Source: REEB76 sp049698775
GTDB taxonomy: Bacteria; Pseudomonadota; Gammaproteobacteria; Natronospirales; REEB76
DNA: 64,000 bases
Reading direction: 5' to 3'
NCBI GenBank assembly: GCA_049698775.1
Contig: JBAVYM010000016.1
Span: 54,468 to 118,467 of the forward strand
Positions 7,588 through 15,313 of the stretch are shown in pieces (within the stretch, counting starts at the first letter, position 1; each line of letters opens with the position of its first letter). The position numbers were made by a program, and so were the translations under genes. The notes under the pieces are model-generated. The model saw nothing but the letters and a program-made list of their open reading frames with translations. It ran no database searches and was not told the DNA's origin.

Positions 7588-9192
7588 TCAATCCGCCGGT
7601 TTCACCAATTCCGGATTCACTTGGGCACCAAAGGTTTCGCACAGATTGCGCACATTGGGATCGGTGACGATAGCCGCTTGCGCCGCCTTGAGATGTTCCA
7701 TCTGACGGCGTGCATCGCGCTTGGCGGGAGTATCCAGAATCCCCGCCCCCGGCTGGATGCGGACTTTCAGGGCGTCGCCGTAGTACTGCGACAAGGACTC
7801 TTCCAAGCGCTTCACCAATTGTTCCGTGGCCATGTGTTCATGGGCTGCGTCCAGTTCCAGGTGCAGCACATCACCTTCACGGCGCCGGTACACACAATTG
7901 AGCGCCAATTGCTGGGCCGCGCCTTTCAGGTCCAGACACTCCACCAGGCCCATCCAGTCCGGTTCTTTCCATTGTGGTGCGGACTTTGTCTTGTTCCGGA
8001 AGGATTCCCTGGCTGTCGCGGTAACCGGTTTGGCAACCGCATTCATGCCAGCTTGAGCGCTGTGCGCTGCCGATGCAACGCGGCTACTTGCGCTTCTGCC
8101 CTCCGCTTGCAGCGGCGGCGAAAAGACCAGCATGCGCAACATGATCATTTCAAAGCCACTGCGCGATGAGGGCGCCAGCGGCAAATCACGCTTGCCCAGC
8201 AGCGCAATCTGATAACAGAGCTGCACGTCCTCCGGGCTGAGTTGGGCACTCAATTCCCGAAGCGCGTCGGCATCGCTGAAGTCTGCGGCCGATTCCGGCA
8301 CCGCCTGCGCGAGCGCTACGTGTTGCAGGAATGCCGCCACATCGTCCAGCGCCAGTTCATAATCCGGTGCCTGCTCATCCAGCTTCGCCACCGTATCCAG
8401 CAGGCTCTTGCCGTTGCGTTCCGCCACCGCTTTCAGCAAAGCGTGCACATGGGTCTGTTCGATGGTTCCCAGCATGGCGCGCGCTTCCGTTTCCCGAATT
8501 GCGCCGCCGCCGTAAGCGATGGCTTGATCCAGCAAACTCAGCGCGTCACGCAAGCTGCCATCCGCAGCATTGGCGAGCAACGCCAGAGCGGCCGGTTCCT
8601 GGGAGATTTTTTCGGCTTCGAGAATATGTTCGAGATGGTCGCGGATGAGATTCGCGGGCAAGCGCTTCAAGTTGAATTGCAGGCAGCGTGACAATACGGT
8701 TACCGGCAATTTCTGCGGATCGGTGGTGGCCAACAGGAATTTGACGTGCGGCGGCGGTTCCTCCAGAGTTTTCAACAGTGCGTTGAAGGAATGCGTGGAC
8801 AGCATGTGCACTTCGTCAATCAGGTACACCTTGTAACGACCACGGCTGGGTGCGTACTGCACGTTGTCCAGCAGCTCGCGGGTATCATCCACCTTGGTGC
8901 GCGAGGCCGCGTCCACCTCGATGAGGTCCACGAAGCGGCCCGCATCAATTTCCAGGCAGGCACTGCACTCGCCGCAGGGCTTTGAACTGACGCCTTTTTC
9001 GCAGTTGAGTGATTTTGCCAAGATGCGCGCGATGGTGGTCTTGCCCACCCCGCGGGTGCCGCTGAACAAGAAGGCATGGTGCAGGCGATTGTGATCCAGC
9101 GCATTGATGAGCGCCTTGAGCACGTGCTCCTGACCCACTATTTCCGCGAAGTTGCGCGGACGCCATTTTCTCGCCAGTACCTGATAGGACAT
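7588..9192 (-). CDS. dnaX: DNA polymerase III subunit gamma/tau
   Basis: The 534-residue protein begins MSYQVLARKWRPRNFAEIVG, the canonical DnaX start at 9192. An extension to 9216 adds residues not seen in the family. It has a Walker A (GTRGVGKTT), a four-Cys zinc module (CEKGVSSKPCGECSAC), Walker B (VYLIDEVHML) and the SRC sensor (VLSRCLQF). The C-terminal third is tau-specific. I saw no A-AAA-AAG slippery heptamer of the E. coli type, so a separate gamma product is not evident. The gene is upstream of ybaB-recR and downstream of the SRP RNA gene. Confidence 0.97.
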   Translation of the reverse strand: MSYQVLARKWRPRNFAEIVGQEHVLKALINALDHNRLHHAFLFSGTRGVGKTTIARILAKSLNCEKGVSSKPCGECSACLEIDAGRFVDLIEVDAASRTKVDDTRELLDNVQYAPSRGRYKVYLIDEVHMLSTHSFNALLKTLEEPPPHVKFLLATTDPQKLPVTVLSRCLQFNLKRLPANLIRDHLEHILEAEKISQEPAALALLANAADGSLRDALSLLDQAIAYGGGAIRETEARAMLGTIEQTHVHALLKAVAERNGKSLLDTVAKLDEQAPDYELALDDVAAFLQHVALAQAVPESAADFSDADALRELSAQLSPEDVQLCYQIALLGKRDLPLAPSSRSGFEMIMLRMLVFSPPLQAEGRSASSRVASAAHSAQAGMNAVAKPVTATARESFRNKTKSAPQWKEPDWMGLVECLDLKGAAQQLALNCVYRRREGDVLHLELDAAHEHMATEQLVKRLEESLSQYYGDALKVRIQPGAGILDTPAKRDARRQMEHLKAAQAAIVTDPNVRNLCETFGAQVNPELVKPAD

Positions 9193-9284
9193 GAGTTTCT
9201 GATTGTGCGGAGCCAAGACGCATCATGCAGACGCGAAGTTACTGTACCAGACATGCCAAGAGTCTGAATCCGTATGCAGAAGGT

Positions 9285-9396
9285 GGCAACCTGCGTCAGC
9301 TGCACCCCGGCACACGAGGCCGCTGCTGCCGCTGCTCCCTTCCGGGCCTGACGGGATTCACAGCTTGTCGTCGCGAAGGAGCCGGCGCAGGCTGCC
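9285..9396 (-). ncRNA. ffs: signal recognition particle RNA (4.5S, small bacterial type)
   Basis: On the minus strand the segment contains the SRP RNA core GTCAGGCCCGGAAGGGAGCA and the distal GTGCCGGGGTGCAGCTGA, close to E. coli 4.5S RNA. The two ends, GGCAGCCTGCG and CGCAGGTTGCC, pair over 11 positions with one G-U, which sets the boundaries used here at about 112 nt. The location just upstream of dnaX and next to tRNA-Ser is common in gammaproteobacteria. The RNA binds Ffh for co-translational targeting. Confidence 0.95.
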
Positions 9397-9419
9397 ATTG
9401 ATCACATACTTCCAAACAC

Positions 9420-9510
9420 TGGCGGAGAGGGCGGGATTCGAACCCGCGATACGCTTTGGGCGTATACACGCTTTCCAGGCGTGCTCCTTAGACCGCTCGG
9501 ACACCTCTCC
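9420..9510 (-). tRNA. tRNA-Ser (GGA)
   Basis: Minus-strand cloverleaf of 91 nt including an encoded CCA. The acceptor stem GGAGAGG pairs with CCTCTCC, the anticodon stem CACGC/GCGTG encloses the loop CTGGAAA with anticodon GGA (forward positions 9474-9476), there is a long variable arm, and the T-arm GCGGGTTCGAATCCCGC is present. The long variable arm and anticodon identify serine. A partial copy of its 5' end lies upstream near 9626-9652. Confidence 0.97.
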
Positions 9511-9652
9511 TAAATTCAGCACTCACTCACAGAGCCATCCCTGGCGGGATGTCCAGCTCGGCATCTCTGCCTCGCGTTCGCTGGCAAAATTGATCCACCG
9601 GATCAATTTTGCTCCAGCTCACCCACTCGGACACCTCTCCGAAATTCAACAT
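9496..9652 (-). repeat. duplicated tRNA-Ser 5' end enclosing a hairpin
   Basis: The block at 9496-9522 (the first 15 nt of the tRNA-Ser plus its 5' flank) recurs at 9626-9652 with few changes; both contain CTCGGACACCTCTCC followed by AAATTCA. Between them is a perfect 11-bp inverted repeat, AAAATTGATCC (9586-9596) and GGATCAATTTT (9600-9610), separated by 3 bp. This looks like a partial tRNA duplication or the scar of a small insertion at the tRNA 5' end. No gene is seen in it. Confidence 0.6.
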
Positions 9653-9699
9653 TAGCGAACTTAAAATTACGGTCAGCGGTGCGCAAAAGGCGCGGGAGA

Positions 9700-10128
9700 T
9701 TACCCGATGTGCCAGGCTGTCGCAACTGCGGGCGGAGCGCTCCTGCTTAAGGCCGATGGCGCCGCTGTTTTATCTGATTCGGCGGGCTGTGCAGGCGACT
9801 TGCCGCTCGCGGACGATGGCACCGGCGTGCTTTTTGATTCAATGGTAGGCGGCTTGGGAGTAGCCGCAGGCTGCGCGCTGATGAGTTGTGGCGGTTTAAT
9901 CAGGCAGACTCCGGCCGCATCCCGATCCGTGCTTTTGGTGACATTAGGTGTGATTCCCTGTATAGCATAGTTCGGATCGGCAGCAGGCACGCTTAAGCCC
10001 GGCGGAGCCTTCAGCAATGGGTGCGATTCACTATTGATATAAGGATGCGGATCGCCACAAGCGATGGTGCTACAGCCGGCTAGGCCTGCAGCGAGTAGCA
10101 CGATTGGAACCAAAAATAGTTTAATCAT
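9700..10128 (-). CDS. BamC-like N-terminal lipoprotein (short)
   Basis: From the ATG at 10128 the product is 142 residues with signal MIKLFLVPIVLLAAGLAGCS and lipobox LAGC. The following segment, HPLLKAPPGLSVPAADPNYAI, resembles the unstructured N-terminal region of BamC that contacts BamD. The position directly downstream of dapA also matches bamC in many gammaproteobacteria. The two helix-grip domains of E. coli BamC are absent; the rest is a Pro/Ala/Ser-rich tail. It is either a short BamC form or a remnant that keeps only the BamD-binding part. Confidence 0.65.
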   Translation of the reverse strand: MIKLFLVPIVLLAAGLAGCSTIACGDPHPYINSESHPLLKAPPGLSVPAADPNYAIQGITPNVTKSTDRDAAGVCLIKPPQLISAQPAATPKPPTIESKSTPVPSSASGKSPAQPAESDKTAAPSALSRSAPPAVATAWHIG

Positions 10129-10160
10129 GGCTGGGTTATCCAAATAACTTCCAGTTGTAA

Positions 10161-11036
10161 TTACAGTGCCCCTACCGAGCGCAACGCGCGCTCAAGCGCA
10201 TCATGGTGAGCGGCGGCCAATGGCGTGAGAGGCAAACGCAGGCCAGGCGGTATGCGTCCCATCCTGGCAAGCGCCCATTTGACCGGGATCGGATTGCTCT
10301 CCACGAACAAATGCTTGTGCAGTGTATCAAGCCGCTGGTTGAGTATCTCGGCTTTTTTGCGCTCGCCGGCGCGCGCCGCCGCACACATGGCGTGCATGAG
10401 CCTGGGTGCCACATTCGCGGTCACGGAAACCACGCCTTTTCCGCCGTGCAGCATGAATTCCATGGCGGTGGCATCGTCGCCGCTTAGCAGCAGAAAGTCC
10501 TCCCCACAACGGCGGCGGATATCCTCCAGACGCTCCAGCTTGCCGGTAGCTTCCTTGATGCCAATGATATTGGGGACCGCCGCCAGCCGCGCAACCGTCT
10601 CCGGTAACATATCCGCAACCGTGCGGCTTGGTACATTGTAAAGAATAATAGGTAGGGAGACGGCTTCCGCCACCGCGCGGAAATGCCGGTACAGCCCCTC
10701 CTGGGTCGGCTTGTTGTAGTACGGCACCACCACCAGCGCCGCAGCCGCACCCCGCACCTGGGCCAGGCGTGTCAGCGCCATCGTATGCGTGGTGGAGTTG
10801 GATCCGGTTCCGGCAATCACCGGAATGCGCCCGTTGGCTGCCCGCAGGCAGCAATCCAGCACCCGCATGTGCTCGGCGGTCTCCAGCGTGGCCGATTCGC
10901 CGGTAGTACCGACCGCCACGATGGCATCGGTGCCCTCCGCCACATGCCACTGCACCAGGTTCTCAAGCGCGCCGAAATCCACCCGGCCGTCATCGGCCAT
11001 CGGTGTCACCAGCGCCACCAGACTGTCTTGAAACAT
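10161..11036 (-). CDS. dapA: 4-hydroxy-tetrahydrodipicolinate synthase
   Basis: The 291-residue protein has the DapA hallmarks: the GTTGE motif (AVGTTGESATL, residues ~42-52), the catalytic Tyr in VVPYYNKPTQEG and the Schiff-base Lys in GIKEATG near residue 160. It condenses pyruvate with aspartate semialdehyde, the first committed step of lysine and diaminopimelate synthesis. The BamC-like lipoprotein follows at a 32-bp spacing. It is divergent from gcvR. Confidence 0.97.
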   Translation of the reverse strand: MFQDSLVALVTPMADDGRVDFGALENLVQWHVAEGTDAIVAVGTTGESATLETAEHMRVLDCCLRAANGRIPVIAGTGSNSTTHTMALTRLAQVRGAAAALVVVPYYNKPTQEGLYRHFRAVAEAVSLPIILYNVPSRTVADMLPETVARLAAVPNIIGIKEATGKLERLEDIRRRCGEDFLLLSGDDATAMEFMLHGGKGVVSVTANVAPRLMHAMCAAARAGERKKAEILNQRLDTLHKHLFVESNPIPVKWALARMGRIPPGLRLPLTPLAAAHHDALERALRSVGAL

Positions 11037-11181
11037 GAATACCTTCCGACGGAAATGTCTATGTTACCGGCCCGGCACCCCGCGGCTCAAGGTAAGGTTG
11101 CGTATTTCAGTTGCGCCGAGCACCAAACCCGGTACACTGCTGCCCGTGCAGCCAAGACATGACCGTTCACCGCGAACCCGA

Positions 11182-11712
11182 ATGAAACAGCTCCTGGTGG
11201 TGTCCGTGCTGGCGGAGGATCGGCCCGGCATACTCCGCGACTTCGCGCGCGCCGTGAAAGACTGTGGCTGCAATGTGGTGGAGAGCCGCATGACGGTGCT
11301 GGGGGGCGAATTCACCATGCTGCTGCTGGTGTCAGGCAACTGGAACACCATCACCAAACTGGAAGGCCAGTTGCCCAAACTGGAGAAACTCCTGGGCCTC
11401 AGCCTGTCGGTGCGCCGCACTGCGGAACGTGATCCGCGCCATGACCTCGTGCCCTACGCCATTGATGCGGTATGCGTTGACCAGCCGGGCATCATTCTCA
11501 ATCTGGCCGATTTCTTCGCCGAACATAACATCGGCATCGCCGATTTGTTCACGCGCGGTTATCCGGCGGCGCACACCGGCGCGCCCATGTTTTCAGTACA
11601 AATGGCCGTGAATATCCCGGCGGATCTACACATCGGCAGCTTGCGCGAGGAATTCATGGATTTCTGTGACCGGCTCAATCTGGACGCCATCATGGAACCC
11701 ATCAAGAACTGA
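11182..11712 (+). CDS. gcvR: glycine cleavage system repressor-like ACT protein
   Basis: From the ATG at 11182 the product is 176 residues. It has two ACT domains: MKQLLVVSVLAEDRPGILRD with NVVESRMTVLGGEFTM, and AVCVDQPGIILNLADFFAEH with LFTRGYPAAHTG. This is the double-ACT architecture of GcvR, which in E. coli binds and antagonises GcvA in response to glycine. The upstream in-frame extension to 11035 has no family support and would run into the dapA promoter region. The neighbour bcp at 11 bp is a frequent partner in gammaproteobacteria. Confidence 0.88.
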   Translation: MKQLLVVSVLAEDRPGILRDFARAVKDCGCNVVESRMTVLGGEFTMLLLVSGNWNTITKLEGQLPKLEKLLGLSLSVRRTAERDPRHDLVPYAIDAVCVDQPGIILNLADFFAEHNIGIADLFTRGYPAAHTGAPMFSVQMAVNIPADLHIGSLREEFMDFCDRLNLDAIMEPIKN

Positions 11713-11722
11713 GGGTGAGCAG

Positions 11723-12193
11723 ATGAGTAAAATCGCCGTAAACAAAAAGGTCCCAGACTTCGAGCTGCCTGCCACCGGAGATAAGTCGGTAAAATTCTCC
11801 AGGCTCAAAGGGACGAATGTGGTTCTGTACTTCTATCCCAAGGACAATACCTCCGGCTGTTCCATGGAAGCCGAGGATTTCCGCGATCACCAGGCAAAAT
11901 TCATGAAGTTCAACACCGTGATACTGGGTGTGTCCCGTGACAGTCTGAAATCTCACCAGAATTTCCGCGAAAAATATCGTTTGAAATTCGACCTGCTAGC
12001 CGATGAACAGGAAAAAGTCTGCGGACTATTCGATGTAATTCGTGAAAAAAGTCTGTACGGACGCAAATATCTGGGCATAGAACGCAGCACCTTCCTGATT
12101 GACGCGAAGGGGGTGCTGAGAAAGGAATGGCGCAAGGTCAGCATCAAGGGCCATGTGGACGAGGTCCTGAGCGCCGCCAAATCACTGGACTGA
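11723..12193 (+). CDS. bcp: thioredoxin-dependent peroxiredoxin, BCP type
   Basis: The 156-residue peroxiredoxin has the start VPDFELPATGDKSVKFS, then YFYPKDNTSGCSMEAEDF with the peroxidatic Cys46. The second Cys found five residues later in E. coli Bcp is absent (Ala50), so this would be a 1-Cys or atypical enzyme. The ATG at 11723 follows a GTGAGC segment; the longer frame from 11666 overlaps gcvR and is not supported. Reduction of hydroperoxides in the cytoplasm is the family role. Confidence 0.94.
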   Translation: MSKIAVNKKVPDFELPATGDKSVKFSRLKGTNVVLYFYPKDNTSGCSMEAEDFRDHQAKFMKFNTVILGVSRDSLKSHQNFREKYRLKFDLLADEQEKVCGLFDVIREKSLYGRKYLGIERSTFLIDAKGVLRKEWRKVSIKGHVDEVLSAAKSLD

Positions 12194-12207
12194 AAGCCCG
12201 CGGCACC

Positions 12208-13641
12208 GTGAAGAAATCACGCACACAACGCCGGCTCTACGTGCTCGACACCAACGTGCTGATGCACGATCCCACCTGCATTTTCCGTTTCCAGGAACAC
12301 GACGTGTTTCTGCCCATGGTGGTGCTGGAAGAACTGGATGCCGGCAAGAAAGGCCTGTCGGAATCTGCGCGCAACGTGCGTCAGGTGAGCCGCTTCCTCG
12401 ACGAGATGATGCGCGAGGTGAGCAAGGCGCAAATTGACGCCGGCCTGGTCATCTCCGGCATACACCGCAATGCTAGCGCCGCCGCGGTGGTCGCGCACGC
12501 TGCCGCACCAACCGCAGGACACCTGTTCTTTCAAACCGAGCCCCTGCCCTCGGTGCTGCCGGATACCTTGCCCGGCAACAAGCCCGACAACAACATTCTC
12601 GGTACCACGCTGGCTTTGCAGCAGAAATATCCCGAGCGTCGTGTGATCCTGGTTTCCAAGGACATCAACCTGCGCATCAAGGCGGCGGTGGTCGGCATCC
12701 ATGCCGAGGATTATTTCAACGATAAGGCACTGGATGATCTGGATCTGCTGTTCACCGGCGTGGGCGAACTGCCCAAGAATTTCTGGGAACACCACAGCAA
12801 GAACATGGAGTCCTGGCAGCAGGAGGGCCGCACGTATTACCGTATCCAGGGACCGCAGGTGAAAAACTGGTATCCGAATGAATTCCTCTACAGCGATACG
12901 GACAACTTTGAAGCCATGGTGCGCACGCTCGATGAGCGCGGCGCGCTGCTGGAACTTGCACGCGATTACCGCGGCATCCGTCACACAGTCTGGGGTATCA
13001 ACGCCCGCAACCGTGAGCAGAATTTCGCCCTCAATCTGTTGCTCGATCCCGATGTGGATTTTGTGACCCTGCTGGGCGCCGCCGGCACCGGCAAAACGCT
13101 GCTGGCACTGGCTGCGGGCCTTACCCAGACACTGGAACAGAGTCACTACCGCGAGATCATCATGACCCGCGTCACCGTGCCGCTGGGTGAGGATATCGGC
13201 TTCCTGCCCGGCACCGAGGAGGAAAAAATGACGCCATGGATGGGCGCGCTCATGGACAATCTGGAAGTGCTCACCCAGTCCAACGGCGAGGGCGGCGAAT
13301 GGGGCCGCGCCGCCACCAACGATCTCTTGCGCACTCGTATAAAGATCCGCTCCATGAACTTTATGCGCGGACGGACATTTCTGAACCGCTACCTCATCGT
13401 GGACGAGGCCCAGAATCTCACCCCCAAGCAAATGAAGGCGCTCATTACCCGTGCCGGTCCGGGCACCAAAATGGTGTGCATCGGCAATATTTCCCAGATT
13501 GACACTCCCTACCTGACTGAAACCACCTCCGGCCTGACCTTCGTGGTGGATCGTTTCAAGCAATGGCCCCATTCCGGCCACATCACCCTGCTGCGTGGCG
13601 AGCGTTCGCGGCTGGCGGATTATGCCTCCGACATTCTGTAA
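12208..13641 (+). CDS. PhoH2-type PIN-PhoH ATPase
   Basis: This 477-residue protein joins an N-terminal PIN ribonuclease domain (LYVLDTNVLMHDPTC, acidic residues near 15-20) to a C-terminal PhoH ATPase domain with the P-loop GAAGTGKTLLALAAG near residue 290 and Walker B LIVDEAQNL. The PIN-PhoH fusion defines PhoH2 proteins, which have sequence-specific RNA helicase/RNase activity. The GTG at 12208 is chosen because it lies just after the bcp stop (12193); the longer frame from 12127 overlaps bcp. No strong ribosome binding site precedes either, so the start is uncertain. Confidence 0.92.
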   Translation: MKKSRTQRRLYVLDTNVLMHDPTCIFRFQEHDVFLPMVVLEELDAGKKGLSESARNVRQVSRFLDEMMREVSKAQIDAGLVISGIHRNASAAAVVAHAAAPTAGHLFFQTEPLPSVLPDTLPGNKPDNNILGTTLALQQKYPERRVILVSKDINLRIKAAVVGIHAEDYFNDKALDDLDLLFTGVGELPKNFWEHHSKNMESWQQEGRTYYRIQGPQVKNWYPNEFLYSDTDNFEAMVRTLDERGALLELARDYRGIRHTVWGINARNREQNFALNLLLDPDVDFVTLLGAAGTGKTLLALAAGLTQTLEQSHYREIIMTRVTVPLGEDIGFLPGTEEEKMTPWMGALMDNLEVLTQSNGEGGEWGRAATNDLLRTRIKIRSMNFMRGRTFLNRYLIVDEAQNLTPKQMKALITRAGPGTKMVCIGNISQIDTPYLTETTSGLTFVVDRFKQWPHSGHITLLRGERSRLADYASDIL

Positions 13642-13740
13642 GCAACCCCCATGCGCCAGTTCCGGCATGGGTACTGACAAGCTGCCCTGCTTGTGCTTAA
13701 ATCATTTGCCCCAATGCTTCATCCACTTGAGGGAAAACCG

Positions 13741-15123
13741 ATGAAGAACCCATCAATTGCCAAATGGACGTATCCCCTGATTGCCGCCGCCGTGGTAGCC
13801 GCCCTGCCTGATGCGGTCCTGGCTTCCAATTTCAGCCTCAGCGACATTCAAAGCACCACCAACATGAGCACGGCGGGTTCAGGCGGTGCGGCCTATGCGC
13901 AAGATGCGTCCACCATCTGGTTCAATCCGGCCGGTTTGACAAACCTGAACGACCCGGAATTGACTGCCGGCTTCAACTTGGTGCGTCTGGGCGCCAACTT
14001 CTCACCCACCACCGCCGTGGATGCCACCGGCGCACCGTTGTCCGGCAATAACGGCGGCAACCCCGGCAAGCTCGGCGCGACGCCGTTTATCTATTACTCC
14101 ACGCCGCTCACCGACAAACTGGATTTCGGTATCGGTCTCGGTGTGCCTTTCGGCCTTGCCACCAGTTACAACGCTCAATCTATTTTCCGTTATCAAGCCA
14201 TTTATACGTCGGTCACAGTGCTGAACCTCAACCCGACGCTGGCCTACAAGTTCAACGACAACTGGTCGGCAGGTTTTGGTGTAGACATCCAGCGCATGGA
14301 CGTAAAGCTCACCAACGATATTGATTACGGTGCGGTGTGTTTCGCCGAGGTCAACCCGGTGAATTGCACAGCCCTTGGTCTCGTGCCACAAGGTCATGAC
14401 GGTTTCTTTCAGGGTGAAGCCAGCGATACCCATACCGGCTTCAACTTCGGCGTGCTGTGGCAAGACGATTCGACCCGAGTGGGTTTTTCTTATCGCTCGC
14501 GCGTAAAACATGACCTGACTGGAACTGCTACCTTTACCAATGCCCCGGCACTCTTCACCAGTCAGGGCTTGTTTCAGAACCAGGGCATCAACGCACAATT
14601 CACCACACCGCAGATTGCCGAGCTGAGCTGGTACCGGCAGCTCAACAGCCAGTGGTCGCTGATGGCGGATTGGACTTATACCGGCTGGAGCAGCTTCCAG
14701 AACCTGACGATCAATTTCTCCGATCCCAATCAACCGCCGGCCACCGTGCAGGAAGGTTTGTCGAATGTAAGCCGGTTCGCAGTCGGCACCAACTACAAGT
14801 TCAGCGATCGGTGGACCTTTCATGGCGGTGTCGCTTACGACAAGACGCCGCTGCCGAACCCGACCGCAGCCTCCAGCATCACGCCCAACAACATTGACGC
14901 CAGCCGTACCGCAAGGCTACCGGATGCCAACCGTTTCATCCTCGCCTTCGGAACCAGTTGGCGGGTTTCCGACCACAGCCAATGGGATATCGGCTATGAG
15001 CACTTGTTCCTCAACGGCCACGTACCCTTCAGCCAGCTGGATGGCAGCAGCGGCGACTACATCGCCGGCCAGTACAATGTGGATGCAGATATTCTGGGCA
15101 TCCAGTACACCTACCGCTTCTGA
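13741..15123 (+). CDS. FadL/OmpP1/TodX family outer-membrane transporter
   Basis: From the ATG at 13741 (preceded by GAGGGAAAA) the product is 460 residues, with a signal peptide ending near AVLA-SNF. The mature start SNFSLSDIQSTTNMSTAGSG and the segments DASTIWFNPAGLT and GIGLGVPFGL are characteristic of the FadL family of 14-strand barrels with an N-terminal hatch. The C-terminus LGIQYTYRF ends in the aromatic residue typical of outer-membrane proteins. It probably imports long-chain fatty acids or other hydrophobic compounds. An intrinsic terminator follows. Confidence 0.93.
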   Translation: MKNPSIAKWTYPLIAAAVVAALPDAVLASNFSLSDIQSTTNMSTAGSGGAAYAQDASTIWFNPAGLTNLNDPELTAGFNLVRLGANFSPTTAVDATGAPLSGNNGGNPGKLGATPFIYYSTPLTDKLDFGIGLGVPFGLATSYNAQSIFRYQAIYTSVTVLNLNPTLAYKFNDNWSAGFGVDIQRMDVKLTNDIDYGAVCFAEVNPVNCTALGLVPQGHDGFFQGEASDTHTGFNFGVLWQDDSTRVGFSYRSRVKHDLTGTATFTNAPALFTSQGLFQNQGINAQFTTPQIAELSWYRQLNSQWSLMADWTYTGWSSFQNLTINFSDPNQPPATVQEGLSNVSRFAVGTNYKFSDRWTFHGGVAYDKTPLPNPTAASSITPNNIDASRTARLPDANRFILAFGTSWRVSDHSQWDIGYEHLFLNGHVPFSQLDGSSGDYIAGQYNVDADILGIQYTYRF

Positions 15124-15143
15124 ACCACTGCACCTGGATCCCG

Positions 15144-15168
15144 AGCCCCCGCTTGCGGGGGCTTTTTA
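15144..15168 (+). terminator. intrinsic terminator after the FadL-family gene
   Basis: The perfect inverted repeat AGCCCCCG-CTTG-CGGGGGCT at 15144-15163 is followed by TTTTT. It lies 20 bp after the stop codon. Confidence 0.92.
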
Positions 15169-15313
15169 TGCGCGCACGGCACGAAACGCAGGCCGGCGCG
15201 GTCAAATCAATGGCTGTTGCGGACATCCACCGGACGTCAACCCGCGTGCCATAATGGAGTTGTAAACCCCGGTAGCTTCGGAAATCATCGGTCAGCGGAA
15301 CTTGGTTCACGAT

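Noticed and set aside
9260..9660. An attachment site of an integrated element at tRNA-Ser
   Set aside because: No integrase or element genes are nearby and the repeat covers the 5' rather than the 3' end, so only a scar or duplication is reported.
12217..13680. 487-residue open frame on the minus strand over the PhoH2 gene
   Set aside because: It is a shadow of the plus-strand PIN-PhoH gene, which has clear family motifs, and has none of its own.
14002..14823. 273-residue minus frame
   Set aside because: It lies wholly inside the FadL-family gene and has no recognisable motif.
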